A stretch of 64,000 nt of DNA from Endomicrobiales bacterium (lineage in GTDB: Bacteria; Elusimicrobiota; Endomicrobiia; Endomicrobiales; JAFGGC01). Both the position numbers and the translations under genes were made by a program. The stretch is taken from positions 1 through 64,000 of the forward strand of contig JAFGGC010000034.1 in the NCBI GenBank assembly GCA_016930715.1, read 5' to 3'. Under the pieces are notes generated by a model. It had not been told where the DNA came from. It ran no database searches and saw nothing but the letters and a program-made list of their open reading frames with translations. How positions within the stretch are numbered: position 1 is the stretch's first letter; each line of letters begins with the position of its first letter. This document shows positions 8,485 through 16,222 of the stretch, in pieces.

Positions 8485-9315
8485 ATGAAAAAGTACAGTT
8501 ATGTTTTGAAAACCGTTGTATATATTTTAGCCATAAGCTATCTTCTATCAGCTATCAGCATAGTTTACGCCGAAGTCCCTAACGAGATAACCTATACGGG
8601 TCGCCTTCGCGAATACGGCCAGCCCGCGAGCGGGACAAAGACTATGTGCTTTAAGATATTTGACGCCTCAAGCGCAGGTAATCAAGTATGGACATCCGGA
8701 AATCAATCTGTGACTATTTCAAATGGAGTGTTTACCTATAAGCTTCAGCCGACCGGCGTGGACTGGAGGGTCAAGGACTACTGGCTGGAGACAATAATAT
8801 CCGACAAAATACTGTCGCCCCGCGAGAAGCTGACTTCACAGGTGTACGCTCTGCATTCAAAAACCGCTGAGGATATTGAAAGATCTAACGGAACAATACA
8901 TTTCAGCATCGGTACAAGTACTTATGCTTCACTAAGCACTGATGGTGGATTGGAAACGGCATATGGATTTTTTCATGATAGGGGACCCGTAACAACCGTT
9001 GACTATACTCAGGCAGATTTAACGATTGATGGATCCTATTATGATTTGAGTCTCTCTACGGTTCCAAGTGGTGCTAAAGCGGTTTTATTGCGAGTCATCG
9101 TGAAAAACACCGAGGCGGGACGTTATATACAATTTCAAAATAAATATGGGATGTCAAACTTAAACAATATTTCAGAGATATACACACAAGCGCCGGATGC
9201 CTATATCGGGAATGATGTAATTGTTCCGTGTAATGCTGACAGGAAAATACAATGCAGAGTGGAAAACTCCGGCACATGGACAATTCAAATTGTTATCAAA
9301 GGTTGGTGGAAATAG
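8485..9315 (+). CDS. Secreted stem protein 1 (fibre-like, 276 aa)
   Basis: The ATG at 8485 follows AGGAGGA. Residues 1-29 form a signal peptide ending in VYA. Residues 30 to about 150 are a stem module with 'EVPNEITYTGRLREYGQPAS', 'GVFTYKL' and 'LSPREKLTSQVYALHSKTAED', nearly identical to the proteins at 15378 and 36445. Modules of this kind are common in secreted proteins of uncultured bacteria and resemble tail-fibre stalks. The C-terminal 105 residues, ending 'VIKGWWK', match the C-terminus of the protein at 15378 but not that at 36445. DNA becomes clearly AT-rich after about 8880, near the module boundary. The function is unknown; an adhesin or glycan-binding surface fibre is an inference. 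Confidence 0.75.
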   Translation: MKKYSYVLKTVVYILAISYLLSAISIVYAEVPNEITYTGRLREYGQPASGTKTMCFKIFDASSAGNQVWTSGNQSVTISNGVFTYKLQPTGVDWRVKDYWLETIISDKILSPREKLTSQVYALHSKTAEDIERSNGTIHFSIGTSTYASLSTDGGLETAYGFFHDRGPVTTVDYTQADLTIDGSYYDLSLSTVPSGAKAVLLRVIVKNTEAGRYIQFQNKYGMSNLNNISEIYTQAPDAYIGNDVIVPCNADRKIQCRVENSGTWTIQIVIKGWWK

Positions 9316-9337
9316 ATTATTTAAAGTACTATGAAAA

Positions 9338-10507
9338 ATGCGAAATAGAATATATTTATTACTAATTGGATTACTAATTCTATCTGGATGCACAGCATTT
9401 TCGGAAAGATTGATAAAGGATAAATACGGTTATCCTTTTGGGATAGCTGTTGCCGATATAGATGGAGACGGGGACAATGATTTAACCAGTTCAGATGCGG
9501 ATAAACGCTGTATTTACTGGTTGGAAAATGACGGAATGGAGAACTTTAAAAGTTATTATGTTAAAGAAAAACATGAAGTGTCCTTTCTGGAACGTCATGT
9601 TGTTGGAGATATTAATAATGACGGGCATCCAGATGTAGTTATCGTAGATAATTTGAATGGGAATATATTATGGTATGAAAACAATGGTAAGCCAGGAGAT
9701 AAAATAGTATGGAAGCAGCATTATATCACGATCGGAGGAATGCCCGGAGCATATGACGTTGCGATAGGCGATTTGGATAAAGATGGCGATGTGGATATAG
9801 CGGCAACAGGTTGGCGAAGCAATACAGTTGCATGGTTTGAAAACTGTGCTAAAGGCGACAAAGAGGGGTGGGCAAGACATTCGATAGATGATGATCTAAA
9901 AACATCAAGGTGCATTAGAATTGTTGATTTTGATAAAGACGGAAACATGGATATTCTGGCCGGAGGGCAGGAATCAGCATTGGTAGCATGGTATAAGAAT
10001 CCCGGAGATACAAATAAAAATAAATGGGAAAGAATAGTAATTGATGAATTTACATTCTATCCAAACGGGGGGCAAGCTATTGATATTGATAATGACGGAG
10101 ATCTTGACGTAGTGATGGCGGGTTCCGAAAAACCAGGTTCAAACACGGGTAATGTTGTATGGTACGAAAACAACGGTAATCCTGAGAAAGGGTTGTGGAG
10201 TAAGCATAAAATCTATTCCTCTCTTGAAGGTTGCTTTGAAGCATCTGCAGGTGACTTGGACAATGATGGTGATATTGATGTTGCCGTAACAGCATGGGGA
10301 GACGATGGCTGGATAGCATGGTTTGAAAATTGCGGGAATCCTAAGAAAAAATGGAAGAAACATGTGCTTAAGAATAATTGGAAGAAGGCAAATCAGGTTA
10401 TTGTACGTGATCTCAACAAAGATGGAGCCCTTGATTTATTAGCAATTGCAGAGAGAGGGTCAGCAGAGTTTCGTTGGTGGAAAAACATGAAAAAAGGTAA
10501 AAAATGA
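9338..10507 (+). CDS. FG-GAP/VCBS-repeat lipoprotein, probable seven-bladed propeller
   Basis: The protein starts with a lipoprotein signal whose lipobox is 'LLILSGC', so it should be anchored in a membrane. It then carries seven repeats with calcium-binding loops of the DxDxDGDxD type: 'DIDGDGDNDL', 'DINNDGHPDV', 'DLDKDGDVDI', 'DFDKDGNMDI', 'DIDNDGDLDV', 'DLDNDGDIDV' and 'DLNKDGALDL'. Each is followed by a 'WYENNG/WFENC' strand. Seven repeats over 389 residues suggest a seven-bladed integrin-alpha-like propeller. The ATG at 9338 has no strong Shine-Dalgarno. The gene is AT-rich, unlike the surrounding locus, and follows stem protein 1 by 22 bases. Ligand unknown; a surface binding role is inferred. 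Confidence 0.8.
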   Translation: MRNRIYLLLIGLLILSGCTAFSERLIKDKYGYPFGIAVADIDGDGDNDLTSSDADKRCIYWLENDGMENFKSYYVKEKHEVSFLERHVVGDINNDGHPDVVIVDNLNGNILWYENNGKPGDKIVWKQHYITIGGMPGAYDVAIGDLDKDGDVDIAATGWRSNTVAWFENCAKGDKEGWARHSIDDDLKTSRCIRIVDFDKDGNMDILAGGQESALVAWYKNPGDTNKNKWERIVIDEFTFYPNGGQAIDIDNDGDLDVVMAGSEKPGSNTGNVVWYENNGNPEKGLWSKHKIYSSLEGCFEASAGDLDNDGDIDVAVTAWGDDGWIAWFENCGNPKKKWKKHVLKNNWKKANQVIVRDLNKDGALDLLAIAERGSAEFRWWKNMKKGKK

Positions 10508-10526
10508 AAATAAACAGGGGGTAAAA

Positions 10527-11051
10527 ATGAAAGTCGCCGGAGACAGGATCTATATCAAGCGTTTGACGCCAGAGGACGTCACGCAGGATTACGTCAACTG
10601 GATGAACGATGCGGAAGTGACGCAGTTCCTCGAAAGCAGGTGGAAAACATATACCCTGCAGGATGTCAAGGACTACGTCAAGCACGTCAATTCGACTTCC
10701 ACGGAATTCATGTTCGGTATATTTTTGAAAGAAGGTGACAAGCACATCGGCAACATCAAGATAGGCGGCTTGAACCAGATGCACAAATACGCCGATATCG
10801 GGTTGATTATCGGGGAAAAGAGCATGTGGGGCAAAGGTTTTGCGGCGGAAGCCATAAAACTCGCGACAGAATACGCTTTCAAGGAAATGGGCCTGAACAA
10901 GATAATCGCCGGCATATATGAACCGAATGTGGGCTCGTACAAGGCGTTTTTAAAATGCGGTTACAAGGACGCCGCTAGGCTCAGGAAACACAGGATGTAC
11001 AAGGATAATTATGTCGATGAGTTCATAGTGGAGAAACTGAGGGAATGGTAA
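10527..11051 (+). CDS. GNAT acetyltransferase (RimJ/RimL-like)
   Basis: A 174-residue acetyltransferase of the ribosomal-protein/sugar type: 'IYIKRLTPEDVTQDYVNWMND' at the start, the acetyl-CoA loop near 'EKSMWGKGFAAEAIKLATEYAF' and the C-terminal 'NVGSYKAFLKCGYKDAARLRKH'. Proteins of this shape in glycan loci acetylate amino sugars. ATG at 10527 follows AGGGGGT. G+C returns to that of the glycan locus here after the AT-rich FG-GAP gene. The next gene, formyltransferase-like, begins two bases after its stop, so the pair probably act on one amino sugar. The substrate is not deducible. Confidence 0.8.
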   Translation: MKVAGDRIYIKRLTPEDVTQDYVNWMNDAEVTQFLESRWKTYTLQDVKDYVKHVNSTSTEFMFGIFLKEGDKHIGNIKIGGLNQMHKYADIGLIIGEKSMWGKGFAAEAIKLATEYAFKEMGLNKIIAGIYEPNVGSYKAFLKCGYKDAARLRKHRMYKDNYVDEFIVEKLREW

Positions 11052-11052
11052 C

Positions 11053-12093
11053 ATGGGAACGATAAGGCTTCCGAAGATAAAAAAGCTCATAATATTCAGC
11101 GGTGGTGCTCTGCTTCTGGATTTTATAAGGGAAGCGGAGAAGAGAAACATTGAGGCGGTACTCTTTGCTGTAAGGCGCCACTTGGAAGAGAGGATCTATC
11201 CCGGTGACAACAGAACGCTGGAGCAGGTCCTGGAGGAAAAGAAAGTACGTTATTATCAGGAAAGTGATATCAATAGATCGAAAGAGCTTTTTAAGTTGAT
11301 AGATGAAAACACCCTTGGTGTCGGCTTGGGAGAGGCGTACACGTTCGCTCAGAAAACAATAGACGCTTTCGGCGGCAAGTTGTTCGATTTCATGGTAATA
11401 AACCTGCCGGAATACCGCGGAGGCGCGCATTTTACCTGGCAGATACTCAGGAAATCAACAAAGGGCTGCTGGAACATACAGGTCATAAATAAGGATATGG
11501 TTCCGGGCGTCTTTGATTCCGGAGCGGTGATAAAAAGAAGGGAATATGTCATTTCGGTGAACTGCCGTGTTCCATCGGATATCTACGCGTTATCCGACAA
11601 AGAGGGGCTTCAGCTTTTCAAGGATTTCTTGGATGACATAGAAGCAGGAATGGCATTCGTGCCGAAGCCGCTTGATGAAGGCAAAAGCTCTTACTTCCCG
11701 AGGATGTACACGCTTAAGCACGGATATATTAACTGGAGCTGGTCAGCCGAGGAGATAGATAGGTTCATATGCGCCTTTGACGATCCGTACCCCGGCGCTT
11801 CGACGTATTTAGGCGGGAAAAAGGTATTCATCAAGAAATGCAGGATGGACCGTTCCGAGGGCGGTTTTCACCCGTTCATTTCGGGGTTGATATTCAGGAT
11901 ACAAGATGGCAAGGTCTTCGCCGCGGCGAACGGCGGGGCTCTTGAAATAGGCCGGATATGCGATGAGACAGGCAAGGATTGCGTAAAAAACCTGAAACCG
12001 GGACAGAGACTGTATACGCCCGTGAAATATATCGAGGAAGCGATGTTATTTGACGCGGAATATGACAGTGAAGGACTGAAAACAGGCAAATAG
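11053..12093 (+). CDS. Formyltransferase-family protein (sugar N-formyl/acyl transfer, atypical active site)
   Basis: The central region with 'INLPEYRGGAHFTWQIL' and 'GVFDSGAVIKR' aligns with the catalytic region of methionyl-tRNA/sugar formyltransferases, and the C-terminal half contains an OB-like segment ('INWSWSAEEIDRFICAFDDPYPGA'). The conserved Asn ('INLP') and Asp ('VFDSG') of the usual Asn-His-Asp trio are visible. The loop carrying the His ('HxSLLP' in classical enzymes) is shortened and the His is absent. The length is 346 residues. Proteins like this occur beside nonulosonate genes, and I infer an acyl transfer on an amino sugar. ATG at 11053 follows GGGAATGG. The exact reaction is uncertain. 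Confidence 0.7.
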   Translation: MGTIRLPKIKKLIIFSGGALLLDFIREAEKRNIEAVLFAVRRHLEERIYPGDNRTLEQVLEEKKVRYYQESDINRSKELFKLIDENTLGVGLGEAYTFAQKTIDAFGGKLFDFMVINLPEYRGGAHFTWQILRKSTKGCWNIQVINKDMVPGVFDSGAVIKRREYVISVNCRVPSDIYALSDKEGLQLFKDFLDDIEAGMAFVPKPLDEGKSSYFPRMYTLKHGYINWSWSAEEIDRFICAFDDPYPGASTYLGGKKVFIKKCRMDRSEGGFHPFISGLIFRIQDGKVFAAANGGALEIGRICDETGKDCVKNLKPGQRLYTPVKYIEEAMLFDAEYDSEGLKTGK

Positions 12094-12098
12094 ATGAT

Positions 12099-12120
12099 AG
12101 CTTATAGCAAATAGCCAATG
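12099..12120 (+). repeat. Left copy of an imperfect direct repeat flanking the four-helix-bundle gene
   Basis: A 22-base AGCTTATAGCAAATAGCCAATG-like block lies just after the formyltransferase-like stop and is nearly repeated at 12552-12572. The intervening AT-rich DNA carries one small gene. The surrounding bases (12094-12158) are rich in related 'ATAAGC' and 'AGCAAT' units. Confidence 0.6.
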
Positions 12121-12158
12121 GCAAAAGTCATAAGCGATTGACAATAAGCGGAATCACA

Positions 12159-12524
12159 ATGAGAGACTATAAAAAATTGATTGTTTTTCAGAAAGCACAT
12201 AGATTTGTTATTGCTATCTATAAAATAACTAAAGCATTTCCTAAACATGAACAATATGCATTGACTTCTCAACTACGAAGAGCAGCTATTTCAGTTCCTG
12301 CAAATATTGTTGAAGGTTCAAGAAGGAATTCGGAAAAGGAATATTTGCAGTTTCTTAATATCTCGCTTTCGTCGTTGTCGGAAGTGGAGTACTATATAGA
12401 ATTGTCAAATGAACTAAAATATATTGATTCCAAAGAATATGCAGGACTGATTTCAAGTTGCAATGATATATTTGCTATGCTTCATGGTTTAATGAAGACT
12501 ATAAAAGACAGTAGTAAACAGTAA
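12159..12524 (+). CDS. Four-helix bundle protein (23S rRNA intervening-sequence / S23-like family)
   Basis: A 121-residue all-helical protein with the hallmarks of the family: 'DYKKLIVFQKAHRFVIAIYKI' at the start, 'QLRRAAISVPANIVEGSRR' in the middle and 'YLQFLNISLSSLSEVEYYIEL' in the third helix. Members were first seen inside rRNA intervening sequences, but most are free-standing genes of unknown function scattered in environmental genomes. The start is taken at the ATG at 12159; a TTG at 12138 would add seven residues coded by repeat-like DNA. The gene is AT-rich, has no glycan-related function, and is framed by near-direct repeats at 12099 and 12552, so it looks inserted between two glycan genes. 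Confidence 0.85.
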   Translation: MRDYKKLIVFQKAHRFVIAIYKITKAFPKHEQYALTSQLRRAAISVPANIVEGSRRNSEKEYLQFLNISLSSLSEVEYYIELSNELKYIDSKEYAGLISSCNDIFAMLHGLMKTIKDSSKQ

Positions 12525-12551
12525 GCAATTATCAATAAGCAATGAGCAATT

Positions 12552-12572
12552 AGCTATAAGCAAATAGCAATG
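12552..12572 (+). repeat. Right copy of an imperfect direct repeat flanking the four-helix-bundle gene
   Basis: AGCTATAAGCAAATAGCAATG, differing from the copy at 12099-12120 by a base swap and one missing base. Between 12520 and 12572 the DNA is a run of imperfect 'AAGCAAT/GAGCAAT/TAGCAAT' units, which also supply the last codons of the four-helix-bundle gene. Confidence 0.6.
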
Positions 12573-12593
12573 TGTAATTTTAGGAGTGATAAA

Positions 12594-13898
12594 ATGTCAA
12601 ACATGTTGGAATTATTGAAACAAATCTACCCCCTGCAGCTTGCGCCGATATCTTCTGACACGGAAAAGGCGTTTGATATCATAAAACGGCAGCTTCCCGG
12701 TGAAGTAGAACTGCACGAGTATCCTTCGGGGATGGAATTCAACGGCTGGATAGTACCGCAGTCATGGGGAATAAAGAAAGCGGAGATACGAAAGAACGGG
12801 AAACTCATATACGACGGCACTAAGCACGTCCTTGGTGTAATGAGCTATTCAAAATCATTTACCGGCGACGTCAGTCTGGACGAATTGAAGAAACACCTGA
12901 CATTCAGGAAGGACCAGCCCGCGGCAGTCGGGTATCACTGTGATTATTTCATCAAACAGTGGACGGCCGACTGGGGCATGAGCGTGCCGTATAACTTGTA
13001 CAAAAAGCTGCAGAAAGGGACCTATAACGTTGACCTTCAGACGGTCTTTAGGGACGGTAGAATGAAGGTCCTGGACTGCTTCCTGCCGGGTAAAAGTCCT
13101 GAGACGGTAATATTGAACGCTCACAGCTGCCACGCAGGCCAGGCAAACGACGGGGCATCAGGCATAGCGGTCGGCATGGAACTGATGAACCGCCTTTCAA
13201 AAAGGAAGAACAAGTACTCGTACCGGTTTATAATAACGGCCGAACACCTCGGGACGGTGTTTTATCTTTCAAAAATTCCGAAAGAAACTCTTAAAACCTT
13301 CAAGCACGGCATATTCCTTGAGATGCTGGGGAACAATAACCGCCTGATAGTGCAAAAAAGCCTTTTGGGGGACAATCTGATAGACAAGATAGCCGAGCAC
13401 TACGTGGAAACTTATGAAAAACGCGGGCAGACAGCGCCTTTCAGGAAGGTCGTCGGCAATGACGAGACGGTCTGGGAGGCAGCCGGCTACGAAGTGCCTA
13501 TGATATCGGTTTCCAGATGGCCGTACAAGGAATACCATACTTCGCTGGATGACGAGAAAATAATATCAGAAAAGAAACTGGAGGAGTCGGCGGCCGCGAT
13601 AGAAGAGATGCTGTTCATTTTGGATACCAACTGCCGGATGATCAGGAAATTCGAAGGCCTAATCGCGCTCAGTAACCCTAAATACGACCTTTACATGAAG
13701 CCGGGCACGGACCCCTCGATACCGGAAACCGTACCCGAAGAAGGGCGCAAGTTCAACTACATGATGGATTTTCTCCCGCGGTATTTTGACGGCAAAACGA
13801 CCGTGCTTGATATCGCGGTGAAGCACGGTTTAAGATACAGGTCTGTTTACAATTACATATGCAAATTTAAGGGAAAGGGGCTCGTGGAATTCGTATGA
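12594..13898 (+). CDS. DUF4910-type aminopeptidase-like protein with C-terminal winged helix
   Basis: This 434-residue protein resembles the DUF4910 aminopeptidase-like family, related to zinc M28/M20-type hydrolases. Candidate metal ligands are visible in order: His in 'LNAHSCHAGQANDGASG' (with the Asp of NDG), Glu in 'ITAEHLGT', and His in 'YKEYHTSLDDEK'. The last 60 residues ('TTVLDIAVKHGLRYRSVYNY') look like a winged-helix module. Such proteins recur beside nonulosonate and N-acyl sugar genes, where they may act as amide hydrolases. That role is inference. ATG at 12594 follows TAGGAG; a longer open frame to 12570 runs into repeat DNA. It overlaps the next gene by ATGA. Confidence 0.75.
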   Translation: MSNMLELLKQIYPLQLAPISSDTEKAFDIIKRQLPGEVELHEYPSGMEFNGWIVPQSWGIKKAEIRKNGKLIYDGTKHVLGVMSYSKSFTGDVSLDELKKHLTFRKDQPAAVGYHCDYFIKQWTADWGMSVPYNLYKKLQKGTYNVDLQTVFRDGRMKVLDCFLPGKSPETVILNAHSCHAGQANDGASGIAVGMELMNRLSKRKNKYSYRFIITAEHLGTVFYLSKIPKETLKTFKHGIFLEMLGNNNRLIVQKSLLGDNLIDKIAEHYVETYEKRGQTAPFRKVVGNDETVWEAAGYEVPMISVSRWPYKEYHTSLDDEKIISEKKLEESAAAIEEMLFILDTNCRMIRKFEGLIALSNPKYDLYMKPGTDPSIPETVPEEGRKFNYMMDFLPRYFDGKTTVLDIAVKHGLRYRSVYNYICKFKGKGLVEFV

Positions 13899-15355
13899 CG
13901 AAGTACAAGATCTGTTACCTTGACCATCACGGAGCTAACGAGATATATATTAAACTGCACAAGAGATTCGTGGATGCCGGTATCGTGCAGGAAAACCCGG
14001 CGTTTTTTTCGATGAGCATGTACTACAAGAGTAAGTTCAGGAAAGCGTTCAAGAACGCCGAAATAGTGGATGTTCCGAACATACTTGACTGGATGAGGTT
14101 AAAATTCACTAACAAGAACGGTAAAATCGAACCGTACGTTTTCGGGAACGAATATTTCGAGCGGGGATGGAAACTTGACAAGGTGTTGAGATTTAAAAAA
14201 AGGGAAGACGTCCTTTTGCTTTGGAACGAGATCGTGAAGCGTTCACTTGAATTTCTGGAAAGAACAAGGCCTGACTTCATAATCGGCGAGCAGATGCAGG
14301 TTATGCCTTATTACGCCGTATTCCTGTGCGCGGTGAAGCTGAAAATACCCTATATACACTATGCCACCGCACGTCTTGAAGAAGGCACGGAAATCTATAA
14401 CAGCGTTTCGAACATACCGTTGGATTTCAACATGGATACGGATGCACCGAAGGAGATAGTCGAAAGGGCAAAAGGGCATATTGAAAGGATAAGGTCCAAA
14501 TTCTACAAAAGCCCGCTATATGGCGAAACAGAACCCCCGAAGGTAAAGAACGAGGATATCAGGAAGTATTTCAAATACCTGTATGAACAGTTCAACGGCG
14601 GTATGCTGGAGACCACCGGCAGGGGATTGTTCAGCCCTGTCAGGAGCAAGCTTACCGGGATGAAGCTTTATAAAGTATTGCAAAAAGGAAAATATTTCAA
14701 GCATATCGATGCAGTAAAGGAGTTGAAGGGCAAAAAGAAGCTTTTCTTCCCGCTGCATGTCACGCCCGAGGCAAGTACCGACCTTTGGGCGCCGAAGTAC
14801 AATGACATGTACGAAACGGCAAGAATGATAACCGACAAACTGCCCGGGAATTGGGTGCTGGTTATAAAGGAACATCCTTCGGTCGTGACGCTTCAAAGGC
14901 CCATTGAAGAAATAGAAAAGATATCAAGACTGCCGAATTCCGTGTTTTTAGGGCCGTACGAGTCGAACGCCGAGCTGTTCAAACTATGCGACGCCGGGAT
15001 AATGATACTGGGGACGCTGGGTATGGAGATGATAATAAACGGATTTCCGACCATCACGATAGCCGACGCCGTTTACAATGCCACGGGCAACACCGTTTAT
15101 TGCCCGGACCTTGAAAACCTGCCGAAGGCCCTGAACGATGTACTTAAAAAGAAGATAGATGAAGATAAGAATATTAGATTCGTCGCGGGATTCATCAACT
15201 GCATTGCAAAAGGCGTGCCTATCAACCCGGATTTCTATCCGGAATATCTAAATGACGATAATATTTCAGTAATAGCGGATAGTTTTAAAGCCCGGGTGCT
15301 TGATAAGAAACAATACCTTTTGAGTTACATTGATCAAGGGATACCAACTATATAA
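13895..15355 (+). CDS. Capsule/surface-polysaccharide GT-B-like protein
   Basis: A 486-residue protein resembling capsule-synthesis and surface-carbohydrate biosynthesis proteins with a GT-B fold. The C-terminal half has 'FFPLHVTPEASTDLWAP', 'WVLVIKEHPS' and 'CDAGIMILGTLGMEMIINGF', matching the pattern of a phosphate/nucleotide-binding loop with a conserved 'KEHP'. It probably transfers an acidic sugar such as a nonulosonate. No membrane segment is seen. It is translationally coupled to the DUF4910-like gene and followed by stem protein 2. A related protein lies at 16968. Family confident in outline, substrate unknown. Confidence 0.65.
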   Translation: MTKYKICYLDHHGANEIYIKLHKRFVDAGIVQENPAFFSMSMYYKSKFRKAFKNAEIVDVPNILDWMRLKFTNKNGKIEPYVFGNEYFERGWKLDKVLRFKKREDVLLLWNEIVKRSLEFLERTRPDFIIGEQMQVMPYYAVFLCAVKLKIPYIHYATARLEEGTEIYNSVSNIPLDFNMDTDAPKEIVERAKGHIERIRSKFYKSPLYGETEPPKVKNEDIRKYFKYLYEQFNGGMLETTGRGLFSPVRSKLTGMKLYKVLQKGKYFKHIDAVKELKGKKKLFFPLHVTPEASTDLWAPKYNDMYETARMITDKLPGNWVLVIKEHPSVVTLQRPIEEIEKISRLPNSVFLGPYESNAELFKLCDAGIMILGTLGMEMIINGFPTITIADAVYNATGNTVYCPDLENLPKALNDVLKKKIDEDKNIRFVAGFINCIAKGVPINPDFYPEYLNDDNISVIADSFKARVLDKKQYLLSYIDQGIPTI

Positions 15356-15377
15356 TTCAAGCGGGAGGGAAGATCAG

Positions 15378-16220
15378 ATGAAAAAGTACCTATGTGCCTT
15401 ATTTTTTGTTCTTGCAATTAGCTGTATGCCATCGGCCATCTGCGGCGTATTTGCGGAGGTCCCGAACGAAATAACCTACACGGGGAGGCTGCGGGAATAC
15501 GGTCAGGCCGCAAGCGGGACAAAGACAATTCGTTTTACGATTTATGACGCGTCGTCGGGGGGCAACCAGAAATGGACCAGCGGCGATGTCAGCGTTACGG
15601 TGACGAACGGCGTGTTCACACAAACTCTTTCGCCGAATGTGGACTGGAGAGGCGGCTCTTTCTGGATAGAAACCATAATAAGCGGCAAAGTGTTGTCGCC
15701 ACGCGAAAAACTGACGACACAGGTATTCGCTCTTCATTCGAGGACAGCTGAAGATGTTGAAAAAGCATCAGGCCAAAACATTCATTTTTCGGTAGGGAAC
15801 AGCACTTATGTGGTGATCCTGGCCACTGGAACTGTACAGATAAACGGTTCATTGGAAGTGTCAAATTATATGAATTCATTCTGGGATAGGGGAGATCCTT
15901 CTAGCGCTGATTTTACAGCTGCAAGCTTTACGACAGATAATACTTGGCGCACAATGGATTTGTCGTCTATTGTTCCGACTGGTACAAAAGCAGTATTGCT
16001 TTATATTACCGCAAGAAATGATAGTGGTTTAAGAATAATGAAATTCAGAAAGAAAGGGAACAGCAATGAGTATAATGTTAGCGAAATGCAGGCTCTTGCT
16101 GGTGAATATAGGTCTGGTGATTATATTGTCCCAGTTTCAACCGCAAGAGAAATTGAATACAAAATTCCTTCCGCGACAAACTGGTTAATTAATGTAGCAG
16201 TCAAAGGATGGTGGAAATAG
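15378..16220 (+). CDS. Secreted stem protein 2 (fibre-like, 280 aa)
   Basis: ATG at 15378 follows GGGAGGGAAGATC. Residues 1-26 are a signal peptide ending in VFA. Residues 27 to about 150 are the same stem as in the proteins at 8485 and 36445, opening 'EVPNEITYTGRLREYGQAAS' and including 'LSPREKLTTQVFALHSRTAED'. The C-terminal domain (about residues 170-280, 'TKAVLLYITARN', 'FRKKGNSNEYNVSEMQ', ending 'VKGWWK') is homologous to that of stem protein 1 and resembles beta-sandwich domains common in phage-fibre-like proteins. The DNA turns AT-rich after about 15830. Its stop lies two bases before the methyltransferase start. Surface display is inferred. Confidence 0.75.
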   Translation: MKKYLCALFFVLAISCMPSAICGVFAEVPNEITYTGRLREYGQAASGTKTIRFTIYDASSGGNQKWTSGDVSVTVTNGVFTQTLSPNVDWRGGSFWIETIISGKVLSPREKLTTQVFALHSRTAEDVEKASGQNIHFSVGNSTYVVILATGTVQINGSLEVSNYMNSFWDRGDPSSADFTAASFTTDNTWRTMDLSSIVPTGTKAVLLYITARNDSGLRIMKFRKKGNSNEYNVSEMQALAGEYRSGDYIVPVSTAREIEYKIPSATNWLINVAVKGWWK

Positions 16221-16222
16221 CA

